Below, one piece after another: positions 45,006-54,000 of a stretch of DNA of 64,000 bases. Location of the stretch: assembly GCA_934101175.1 (NCBI GenBank), contig CAKOQC010000001.1:186001-250000 (forward strand), given 5' to 3'. Position 1 is the stretch's first letter. The number at the start of each line of letters is the position of its first letter. A program made the translations under genes and the position numbers. A model generated the notes under the pieces. The model did not search any database, had not been told where the DNA came from, and saw only the letters and a list, made by a program, of their open reading frames with translations. This DNA is from RUG705 sp934101175 (GTDB lineage Bacteria; Bacillota_I; Bacilli_A; RF39; UBA660).

Positions 45006-45884
45006 CTACTCTTTATGTGCTCTTGGATGAGCCATTTCATATATTTCTCTAATCTTATCATCTGATACATGTGTATAAATACTAGTGGTATTAAGAGATT
45101 CATGTCCTAATAAATCTTTTACACAAACTAAATCTGCTCCGTTATTAAGCATTTGTGTTGCAAAAGTATGTCTTAACATATGTGGACTAACATGCATTTC
45201 AATACTAGCCTTTATAATAATATCGTCGATTATTTTTCTAACATACCTATCACTTAACTTATTTCCATCTTTATTAAGTAGCAAATATTCACTATGTTTT
45301 TTATCTAATTCCTTACGACCATCTTTTAAATATTTCTTCAAATCATCTTCAGTATATTCCCCAAAGATAACCATTCTCTCTTTACTACCTTTACCCATTA
45401 TTCTTATCGTATGATCATATATATTAATATCTTTAATTTTTATATCAACTAATTCTGATACTCTTATACCAGTAGCATACAGCATTCTAATAACAAGTAA
45501 ATTTCTCTGTCCAATTGCTTTTCTCGTATCAGGAATTAAAAACATTTTCTGAACATCATTATCTTTAACTAGTTTTGGTAACACTTTATCTTTTTTAGGA
45601 TTTTTAATATTCTTAAAATAGTTTTCCTCTATTATATTCATATCAACTAAATAATCATAAAACATTCTTAAACTAGTAAGCTTTCTTGCTATTGAACTTT
45701 TACTAAGTTTTTCTTCATAAAGTTTATTCAAATATTCACTAACATTATCTTTTGAAATATTTAAAATATCATGGTTAACATATTCATAAAAATCTACTAT
45801 ATCACCTTGATAATTTATAATTGTATTTTTACTATGTTTTTTAATAACTTCTATATATTCTAAAAAATCATTGATATACTTCAT
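45006..45884 (-). CDS. Tyrosine recombinase, XerC/XerD type
   Basis: Site-specific recombinase of 292 residues. The N-terminal SAM-like core-binding domain (KHSKNTIINYQGDIVDFYEY) is followed by the catalytic domain. Catalytic residues are Arg in LYATGIRVSELVDIK, Lys in IMGKGSKERMV, His/Arg in SPHMLRHTFATQML, the second His in LLGHESLNTTSIYTH and the nucleophilic Tyr in the same segment. Size and the HKE ending match Xer proteins that resolve chromosome dimers. The context (ABC exporter upstream, tdk downstream) is chromosomal and not phage-like. XerC versus XerD cannot be decided. Confidence 0.92.
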   Translation of the reverse strand: MKYINDFLEYIEVIKKHSKNTIINYQGDIVDFYEYVNHDILNISKDNVSEYLNKLYEEKLSKSSIARKLTSLRMFYDYLVDMNIIEENYFKNIKNPKKDKVLPKLVKDNDVQKMFLIPDTRKAIGQRNLLVIRMLYATGIRVSELVDIKIKDINIYDHTIRIMGKGSKERMVIFGEYTEDDLKKYLKDGRKELDKKHSEYLLLNKDGNKLSDRYVRKIIDDIIIKASIEMHVSPHMLRHTFATQMLNNGADLVCVKDLLGHESLNTTSIYTHVSDDKIREIYEMAHPRAHKE

Positions 45885-45889
45885 AATAT

Positions 45890-47197
45890 CTACTCTACTG
45901 GCTTTTCTTTCATAGCTTTAAACATTTTCTTCCAAAGTCCACTTTGTGAATAATTTAAAATTCCTACTTTATAAATTCTAAGTCCATATTTTATAAGTAA
46001 ATATATTGTTCCTATTAAAAGTACTATACTACCTATTAAATCATATAAAGTTATCTCTCCCATTACATATAATGTAGGTGTTAACATAACTGATACAAAT
46101 GGAATATAACTCATTATTCTAACAAATAAACTTCCTTTAAAGAAACTAGCCATCATTGATAAATAATATCCTGCTAAAGACACAATTACGATTGGTGTTT
46201 GTAATTGTTGAAAATCTTCTAAATTAGTAGTCATACTAGCAAGTACACCTGCTAATAATGAATAAGCTACAAATGTTAAAAGCATCATAATTAAAATTAT
46301 TGGTATCATGTAACTTAAAGTATTAGTAACTCCTGCTAAAGACAAAGAACTAACTACATTAGTAATTTCTGAATCAAACTCTCCCATTAAAGATCCACCA
46401 CATAAAATATATCTAAGTACTACACCTATAACAACATAAACTATTAATAATAATCCTTGAATAATTACAAATAAATTTGAAGAGATAACTTTAGACATAA
46501 AATGAATTTTAGGACTTACATTAGAAATAATAATTTCCATACTCTTAGTAGACTTCTCTTCATTCACTTCTGCTCCAATCATTTGTACTAAAAACATAAT
46601 AAGCATAAATATTGGTAACATTAATATTTGCATAACACTAGCAACTGCTAAATTATCTTCACTATTTTCTTCATCTAGCACAACATTTTCAATATCAATA
46701 CCCGAATTAATCTTTTGATACATTTCACTAGAAATATTATATTCTTTCAAAAGAGCTTCACTTTTTACTGAAGTTAGTGCTGAAGAAAGAAGTGTACTAG
46801 TTATTTTACTAAGTGATTGATTACTAATTATTTTTGCTTTCAAATAATTTTCATCATCCGAAGTTATAACTAATAAAACTTTATCATTATCTTTTACTTC
46901 TTTTTCTCCTTCATCATAACTCTTATCATATTTAGTAAATGTAACATCATCATAATCACTAACATACTTTTGATACATTAAATAGCTTGTCTTAAGTTCA
47001 TCGAAAGTATTCATCTCATCAATAACTAAAATTTCTTGAGTTTCATTAAAATCTCCGCCAAAAACTTTTATTACAGAGTCAATATTAATAAGACCTACTA
47101 TTAAAACAGCAAAAATCAAATTAGCTATCAAAAACCACTTCGTTTTAATTTTCTTTTCTAAACTCATCTTAGATAAAAAGAATAACTTATTTTTCAT
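45890..47197 (-). CDS. ABC transporter permease, NatB/ABC-2 type
   Basis: Membrane protein of 435 residues. One N-terminal membrane helix (about 22-42) is followed by a large extracytoplasmic domain of about 130 residues (EILVIDEMNTFDELKTSYLM) and then five or six membrane segments. These include MQILMLPIFMLIMFLVQMIG and AEVNEEKSTKSMEIIISNVS, a signature of NatB/YhaP-like permeases. It overlaps the ATPase gene by 11 bp. The exported substrate is unknown; relatives handle sodium or antimicrobial compounds. The start is the ATG after aggtgat. Confidence 0.88.
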   Translation of the reverse strand: MKNKLFFLSKMSLEKKIKTKWFLIANLIFAVLIVGLINIDSVIKVFGGDFNETQEILVIDEMNTFDELKTSYLMYQKYVSDYDDVTFTKYDKSYDEGEKEVKDNDKVLLVITSDDENYLKAKIISNQSLSKITSTLLSSALTSVKSEALLKEYNISSEMYQKINSGIDIENVVLDEENSEDNLAVASVMQILMLPIFMLIMFLVQMIGAEVNEEKSTKSMEIIISNVSPKIHFMSKVISSNLFVIIQGLLLIVYVVIGVVLRYILCGGSLMGEFDSEITNVVSSLSLAGVTNTLSYMIPIILIMMLLTFVAYSLLAGVLASMTTNLEDFQQLQTPIVIVSLAGYYLSMMASFFKGSLFVRIMSYIPFVSVMLTPTLYVMGEITLYDLIGSIVLLIGTIYLLIKYGLRIYKVGILNYSQSGLWKKMFKAMKEKPVE

Positions 47198-48086
47198 AAC
47201 TATCACCTACTGTACTAATAAATATTTCATTAAGAGTCGGATCTTCTACACTAAACTTAGTAATATTATCATATTTAGCTATTTCCTTAAATATATTTGG
47301 AACATAACTATCATCCTTAATCGAAATAATATATTCATCCTTAATAGTATCTATCTTTTCTACTCCATCAAGTTTACCAATTTTATCTTTAGAAATATCT
47401 CCCTTTACAATAATATTCTTCTTTTTATAATCTCTCTTAATATCTTTTAAATATCCTGATAGAACACTTCTACCTTTAACTAAAACTACTAACCTATCGC
47501 AAAAAAGTTCTACATGTTCCATCCTATGAGAAGAAAATATTATACTAGTGCCTTTTTCTTTTAATTCTAAAATAACATTCTTAAAAAGTTCTACATTTAT
47601 TGGATCAAGTCCTGAAAATGGTTCATCTAATATAAGTAATTTAGGTTCATTAATAATTGCTGATATAAATTGAATTTTCTGCTGATTTCCTTTAGATAAT
47701 TCTTTAATTTTTTTATTTTTATATTCTGATATTCCAAACTTTTCTAACCAATAATCTAATTTTTTCTCTATTTCTGATTCTGGAATAGACTTAAGTACTC
47801 CATAATAAATAATTTGTTCTAACACTGTTAACTTAGTTAAAAGACTTCTTTCTTCTGTTAAAAAACCAATCTTATCAGTAACACTATAATCTATTTTCTT
47901 ACCATCTAAAGTTATTGTACCAACATAATCATCAATAAGCCCCAAAATCATCCTAAAAGTTGTTGTTTTTCCAGCCCCATTTAATCCTAATAGTCCAAAT
48001 ATTTCACCATTATTTACTTCAAAGCTTAAATTATTTACTGCTACTAAATCACCATATTTCTTTGTAACATTACATACCTTTAACAT
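47187..48086 (-). CDS. ABC transporter ATP-binding protein, NatA type
   Basis: ATPase of 299 residues driving the permease encoded next to it. Walker A is LLGLNGAGKTTTFRMILGL, the signature is LSKGNQQKIQF, Walker B is LLILDEPFSGLDP and the H-loop is SSHRMEHVE. The C-terminal extra domain of about 90 residues is typical of the NatA/YhaQ group. SD aaggagaaag lies upstream. It overlaps the permease start by 11 bp and follows rnc by 12 nt, so rnc, ATPase, permease, recombinase and tdk may be one long transcript. Confidence 0.93.
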   Translation of the reverse strand: MLKVCNVTKKYGDLVAVNNLSFEVNNGEIFGLLGLNGAGKTTTFRMILGLIDDYVGTITLDGKKIDYSVTDKIGFLTEERSLLTKLTVLEQIIYYGVLKSIPESEIEKKLDYWLEKFGISEYKNKKIKELSKGNQQKIQFISAIINEPKLLILDEPFSGLDPINVELFKNVILELKEKGTSIIFSSHRMEHVELFCDRLVVLVKGRSVLSGYLKDIKRDYKKKNIIVKGDISKDKIGKLDGVEKIDTIKDEYIISIKDDSYVPNIFKEIAKYDNITKFSVEDPTLNEIFISTVGDSYEK

Positions 48087-48098
48087 TCTTCTTTCTCC

Positions 48099-48746
48099 TT
48101 ATTTAGCTTGTTTAGCTAGTGCTTCCTTAGCTGCCGCTTGTTCAGCTGTTTTCTTACTACTTCCTACTCCTTTACCAAGAATATGTCCATCTACCTTAAC
48201 TATACACTCAAAAGTTCTATTATGTGCCGGTCCATCTTCTTTAACAATCTCATAAACAACGCTCTTCTTATCAGTCTGTACTAATTCTTGTAAAGTAGAC
48301 TTATAATCATGTAAGAAATCTACATTTTTATCAATATACTTAGTAATAATGTTTAGTACCATTTCTTTAGTAAAATCAAGTCCCATATCTAAATAAGTAG
48401 CTGCTACAAAAGCTTCAAATACATCTGCTAAAATAGTATCATTAGGAACTGTCTCACAACCTCCAAGTTTAATATCACTCTCAAATTTCAAATCATGAGC
48501 ATAAGTAGCTAGAGCTTCTTCACAAACATACCTAGCTCTCATCTTAGTCATAACACCTTCTGCTAAATGTCTTTCTTTATAAAGATAATCACTAATTATA
48601 AATTCTAAAATAGCATCTCCTAAAAACTCTAATCTCTCATAACTAGCAAAAGAAGGATTCTCATTGCTATAAGAAGTATGAGTAAATGCTTCGTAGTATA
48701 AATTAATATTTGTTGGATTAAATTTTAAAGTTTTAAATATTTTCAT
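48099..48746 (-). CDS. rnc: Ribonuclease III
   Basis: Double-strand-specific endoribonuclease of 215 residues for rRNA and mRNA processing. The catalytic domain has the signature ASYERLEFLGDAILEFIIS and a second acidic motif DVFEAFVAATYLDMG. The C-terminal double-stranded RNA-binding domain has YKSTLQELVQ, then the strand IVKVDGHILGKGVGSSKKTA and the helix EQAAAKEALAKQ. Length is typical. SD (agaaggtgtg type) lies near the ATG. The commonly adjacent smc and ftsY genes are absent here; the ABC exporter genes follow instead. Confidence 0.95.
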   Translation of the reverse strand: MKIFKTLKFNPTNINLYYEAFTHTSYSNENPSFASYERLEFLGDAILEFIISDYLYKERHLAEGVMTKMRARYVCEEALATYAHDLKFESDIKLGGCETVPNDTILADVFEAFVAATYLDMGLDFTKEMVLNIITKYIDKNVDFLHDYKSTLQELVQTDKKSVVYEIVKEDGPAHNRTFECIVKVDGHILGKGVGSSKKTAEQAAAKEALAKQAK

Positions 48747-49048
48747 TACTTATCACACCTTCTAAAAAAATTATAGCATTTATCACTTTCATAATCAATA
48801 AAGATTTACACATTTATATCATTTAACTTTACATAATAACTTATATTAATTATCACCAACCTAAATTATCTCTTCATAATAATCATTACCATGTTTTCTT
48901 ATCTTTTCTTTTACTTGTAAACATTTATACCAACATTCTTATTTTATTACCAAAAAATTCTCATAAATTACTAAAGACATTTTTATTTTATCATAGACAA
49001 ATAACATTATTTTTGATAAAATATACTTATAATGAAAAGAGGTCTAAA
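48747..49048. other. Gene-free interval upstream of the ZnuA/LysM lipoprotein
   Basis: The 302 nt between divergent genes are very AT-rich. I see no ORF, RNA motif or clear terminator; it presumably holds two divergent promoters. Confidence 0.55.
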
Positions 49049-50059
49049 ATGAAAAAAATATTTACTTTTATTATACTTATAGGAGTTATCATTCTATTAC
49101 CAGGATGTAACATTTTAAAAAATGATGTTATGGAAGATATTAATGTTTATACTACTACCTATCCAAATAATTATTTAATCAAATATCTATATAAAAACCA
49201 TTCTAACGTTTATAGTATCTATCCTAATGGTGTTAACTTTAAAGAATATGAATTATCTGATAAGAAAATAAATGAATTCTCTAAAAGTGATTTATTTGTA
49301 TTTAACAGTCAAGATCAAGATAGAAATTATGCAGTAGCTATGATTAACAAGAATAAAAACTTAAAGTTAATCGATACCGCTCTAGGTATGAAATATAATT
49401 ATTCTATTGAAGAATTATGGTTAAACCCTTATAACTATCTTATGATGGCTAAAAATATTAAAGATAGCCTAAATGAATATATTACTAACCCCTACTTAGT
49501 AGAAGAAATAAATAATAATTATGAAGAATTAAAATATGAATTATCTAAATTAGATGCTACTTATAAAGAAACTTTAAAAGACACTTCTTATAAAACTATT
49601 GTAGCAGATAATTCTCTCTTTAAATTCCTAGAAAAATATAATATTGAAGTTATCTCTTTAGAAGAAAATATCAAAACCATTACTATTAAAAATGGTGATA
49701 ATTTATCAGACATTTCTAAAGAATATAATATATCAAGTAGTGATATTCTAACTTATAATAATAAAACTGATGATACTCTAAAAATTGGTGAAACTATCAA
49801 AATTCCTATTAAAACAATTGATTCATCAGATATCCAACTAGTAAAAAAACTAATTAATGAAAATAAAATAAAATATATATACTCTGCTAACGTTGAAACT
49901 AATAGTACTGTAAATAATTTAATCAAAGATTATAACCTAGAATTAGTAACCATTAATGACATGTATAGTATTGATGGTGGTATTACTAATACTAATGAAT
50001 CATATATTACTATTATGAATGACAATCTAGAATTACTAAAAAAAGAATTATATAAATAA
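49049..50059 (+). CDS. Lipoprotein with degenerate ZnuA/TroA-like fold and an internal LysM domain
   Basis: Protein of 336 residues with a signal peptide and lipobox LLPGC (Cys19). The sequence follows the order of ZnuA-type metal-binding receptors: INVYTTTYPNNYLIKYLYKN, SIYPNGVNFKEYELSDKK, then FSKSDLFVFN, NPYNYLMMAKNIKDSL and SLFKFLEKYNIEVISLEEN. At the places where the metal-binding His residues normally stand it has Phe/Lys, Tyr and Asp, so zinc binding is doubtful. Between the two lobes, at about 210-254, is a LysM domain (IKNGDNLSDISKEYNISSSD, then LKIGETIKIPI), which binds peptidoglycan or chitin-like glycans. This insertion is unusual. No ABC metal permease genes are near. SD aaaagaggt; the next gene follows by 11 nt. 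Confidence 0.8.
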   Translation: MKKIFTFIILIGVIILLPGCNILKNDVMEDINVYTTTYPNNYLIKYLYKNHSNVYSIYPNGVNFKEYELSDKKINEFSKSDLFVFNSQDQDRNYAVAMINKNKNLKLIDTALGMKYNYSIEELWLNPYNYLMMAKNIKDSLNEYITNPYLVEEINNNYEELKYELSKLDATYKETLKDTSYKTIVADNSLFKFLEKYNIEVISLEENIKTITIKNGDNLSDISKEYNISSSDILTYNNKTDDTLKIGETIKIPIKTIDSSDIQLVKKLINENKIKYIYSANVETNSTVNNLIKDYNLELVTINDMYSIDGGITNTNESYITIMNDNLELLKKELYK

Positions 50060-50070
50060 GGGGGAATTAC

Positions 50071-50973
50071 ATGAAATATATTACTGCTATCTTTGGAATT
50101 ATCTCTATAATATTTGTTACTATTCTTAATTTTTACCCAGATAAAGTAAGAGATTTTATTGATGAAAAAATATTAAAAAAAGAATTTATAATTGCTAAAG
50201 CTAATGATTATTATCTTAATAGTAATTTTGAATATTTACAAAATTATACTGATGATGTCTCAAATAAAGAAGAATTATTAAATTATATCTATTATGTTGT
50301 TAATACCGGAAGTGATTATGCTGATGGTGAATGTACTAAAGAATATACTGATTGTACTAAAGATTTAACTGAAATCAGTGCTGATGAAGAAGCATTATCT
50401 ATCATAAATAATTTTGTTCATCCATATAATAGTTTTAAAACAATATCTTTTACTTTCAATAATCAAGGAAAATTCTCTCTTATCATAGAACACATCTATA
50501 GTAAAGAAGAAATAACTGAAATAAACTATATTGTTAATTTAAAAATTCAAGAATTAACTAATGATAAGATGACTAATGAAGAAAAAATAAAAAACATTCA
50601 TGATTTTATCATTAATAATACTGAATATGATCAATTAAAAACTGAAAATATACATGATACTACATACAAATCTAATACCGCATATGGTGTACTACTTCAA
50701 GGATATGGTATATGTAGTGGATATTCCGATACCATGGCAATCTTTTTAAACAGATTAGGTATTACTAATTACAAGATAAGTAATGATACTCACATCTGGA
50801 ATTTAGTATATATAAATGGTATATGGCGTCATCTTGATGCTACCTGGGATGATCCAATAAGTGAATATAATGAAAATCGTGATACTTATTTCTTAATCAG
50901 TTATGAAGATTTACAAAAACTAGATGATAAAACTCACAATTTTGATAAATCTATCTATAAAGAAGCATACTAA
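50071..50973 (+). CDS. Transglutaminase-like cysteine protease/peptidase, membrane-anchored
   Basis: Protein of 300 residues with an N-terminal membrane helix (about 4-22), so the domain is outside the cell. The C-terminal half is a transglutaminase-core fold with the catalytic Cys215 in YGICSGYSD, His241 in DTHIWNLVYI and Asp256 in HLDATWDD. Bacterial members often cleave or link surface proteins or peptidoglycan. It lies 11 nt after the ZnuA/LysM lipoprotein gene (same operon) and converges with the giant surface protein gene, so it may act on surface proteins. The real reaction (protease, transglutaminase) is not known. SD aaggggga before the ATG. Confidence 0.88.
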   Translation: MKYITAIFGIISIIFVTILNFYPDKVRDFIDEKILKKEFIIAKANDYYLNSNFEYLQNYTDDVSNKEELLNYIYYVVNTGSDYADGECTKEYTDCTKDLTEISADEEALSIINNFVHPYNSFKTISFTFNNQGKFSLIIEHIYSKEEITEINYIVNLKIQELTNDKMTNEEKIKNIHDFIINNTEYDQLKTENIHDTTYKSNTAYGVLLQGYGICSGYSDTMAIFLNRLGITNYKISNDTHIWNLVYINGIWRHLDATWDDPISEYNENRDTYFLISYEDLQKLDDKTHNFDKSIYKEAY

Positions 50974-51000
50974 AAGACACTTCCAAAGTGTCTTTTATTT
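50972..51000. terminator. Bidirectional terminator between the transglutaminase and giant surface genes
   Basis: An 11-bp perfect stem, AAAAGACACTT with AAGTGTCTTTT and a 3-nt loop, overlaps the upstream stop codon and is followed by a T-rich run. Confidence 0.88.
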
Positions 51001-51019
51001 CATATTTAATTCTATATTT

Positions 51020-54000
51020 TTATCTGACATTACGAATAATGACTATTCCTGAACCGCCAGCATAACTAGCAGCTCCACCACCACCTCTATTATCAGTACC
51101 TTTTGCGTCAGTACCGCCGCCGCCTTTTCCACCACTATTACAAACTGTTCCAAGTGTAGAATTGTAGTAGCAATGTTGAGCACCAGAACCACCGCCAGAA
51201 TAAGCATAATCATCACCGTTAGTGCATCCAGAAGTAGTACCCTCACCAAATTCACAAGTGGTTGTCCATTGACCTTTACCACCAGATGCTCCATTTACAT
51301 ACATACTACTACTGCCACCGCCGCCATTGGTACCATAAGAACCGCCTGAGCCGCCGCCATCATAACCATAATTATATGAAGCTTGACCGCCGCCACCTGA
51401 GCCACCAGCTCCGCCAGCACCGGAACCCGGAGAGCCGCCATTAGCGAAATATAATGTTTTATCATCGAAATAACTTATATTGCCAGCAACACCAACAGCT
51501 CCACCAGCTCCAACTACAATCGAATATTCTTTAGCAGTTAAAGTTATATTTTTATATGTATTAGTATATCCACCACCACCACCGCCACCAACATTTCCGC
51601 CTCCGCCGCCACCAACCAAGAAGGCATCAATTACTACACTATCACTAAATTTCAATGTTCCACTAGTTAAAAACTTAATTCTCCAATTATTATTACTGTC
51701 ATTTACTACTTCACAATTTCCGGTATAAGTCATGTATGGATTAGTACCCGCTGAATTGTTGGCACACTTATAATTTGATATTAACATTGAATATGTATAT
51801 TTTGTTGTATTAATTGTAATAGTATTATTAATAGTATTAGTATTTCCAACTTTATCAGTAATCTTAACGCACACTCTATAAGTACCTGATAATGTAGTAT
51901 TAAATGTATATTGTGCATTATTGCTAGTTGTGTATCCATTAGTAGGACAACTACTTTCTGTTGTTATTAAATATCCATAATTTTTTATTCCACTACCAAC
52001 GTCACTAGCAGATATTACAGCAGTAATAGTATTATTTTTAGCAGTTAAAGCAATTGTTCCTGTAGGCTTAGTATTATCTACATAAAATGGATTTGATATT
52101 GTTTTTGTACATTTTCCATTAACATCACAAGCTTGAACTATTAAATAATATGTTCCAGTAGCTGCTTTTAACTGATATGAATTACCTGATGTAAATCCTA
52201 CTGATGGGGCAGTATTTTTATCTTTAGAATAAATATACTTAAATGTTGATGAATTTAATTCATTACTTCCCTTACTTACATTTATTTTGCTAGAAATATC
52301 TCCACTTACATAACTAACATTACCATTTGGATTAAAGGCTATTACTGGGTTAGTACTTGCAGTCCAGTGAGCATATATTGTTTGATTAGTTGCTGCAATT
52401 ATACTTGTTGATGCAGTAATCAATGTTCCACCATTTGCTTGAGTATACCAACCCGAAAAACTATATCCATCTCTTATCGGTGTACATAATTCCCCATAAA
52501 CATTTCCATTTATAATCGTTTTTGATGAACATCCTGAACCACCATTATTATTATACGTAATAATTAATGAATCAACATTCAAAGAAATTGCAGTTATTCT
52601 TGCGGCCCCTGCTCCACTTTTTGCATAATTAGTAGTAGGTGTTGATGATACATTAGTAGTAGTATATGTCTTAGTAGCAGTATCACTTGATGCCGTACAA
52701 TTATAGCAATACATATATTTATCTGTAAGTAAACTATTTCCTATATAGCCGGAACCTCCTGCTCCACCTTTAACACCACCGACTCCGCCGCCATAATACC
52801 CGCCGCCAGCTCCACCGCCACCATATCCGCCATTATCACCAGTCGAAGAATCGGCAGAAGCACCTAAACCAAATTTACCAGTATATGTTGAATTATTACT
52901 TCCAGCATTCAAAACACCGTTGGATATTCCTTGTCCACCAGCTGTTTGTGTTCCTCCCTTACCATAATGATTAGTTGTAGTCCATGAACCTAATTTATCT
53001 ATTATTGGTGGCATACCTTTTATACCACCACCAGATCCACCTGATGAATAAGCATAGCTACTATCAGACCAATACCAACTACTACCACCACCACCAGATC
53101 CAGCAACAATTAAAATATTACTAGTTTTTGAAGATAATGTTGATAAAAGTCCGCTAACTATAGCTATGTGTGTTGCTCCGCCGCCGCCGCCACTATTAGT
53201 AGAAGAACCTTGTGTATAGCCGGAACCGCCTCCATTATAGCCGCCAGTTGTAATACCTACTGTCCCATTTATTCCGCTTGTGCCTTGACCTCCTATATTT
53301 ATGTATAATTTATCACCCTTTTCTAAATTTACCTTTCCTGTTGAATATCCTCCATATCCTCCTAGATAACTATTTGCAGATCCACCTTGTGCTCCCCACA
53401 CTTCTAATTTATAAGTTCCAGTAGTTGGCACTGTATAAACTTGTTCAGTACCACTATACCCAATTTCTTCATAGTCACCATTAGAAAATTTTGTATAATT
53501 ATAATCAGTTGAAATAAATGATATTTTTGCATGTCCATTTCCTTGTTTAGAACAATTTTCTGTAGCAGCTGCATTTGTACATGTTGTAGATATTGTTTTT
53601 GTAGAATAACTTCCAGATTCCGTACAATTATAACAATACATATATTTATCAGTAAGTAAATCATTTCCGATATAACCTGAGCCACCGCCGCCGGCTCCAA
53701 CACCATTGTCAACGATACCACCGCCGCCACCACCGTAATATCCACCGCCGCCGCCAGCTCCAAAATAAGCACTATTTCCTCCTAGGCCAAATGTTCCAGC
53801 ACTACCATTTCCCGCTCCTGTTCCACCGGAACCACCACCAGTTTGAGTTCCCGGATATGCTAATCCAGGAGAAACAGTCCCTGCATATAAGCCTTGATTA
53901 CCACTTATACCGCCACCAGAACCGCCTCCTCCAGAATAATTAGACCACACAGCTTTTCCACCACCGCCGCCGGCAACAATTAATATATTACTAGTCTTTG

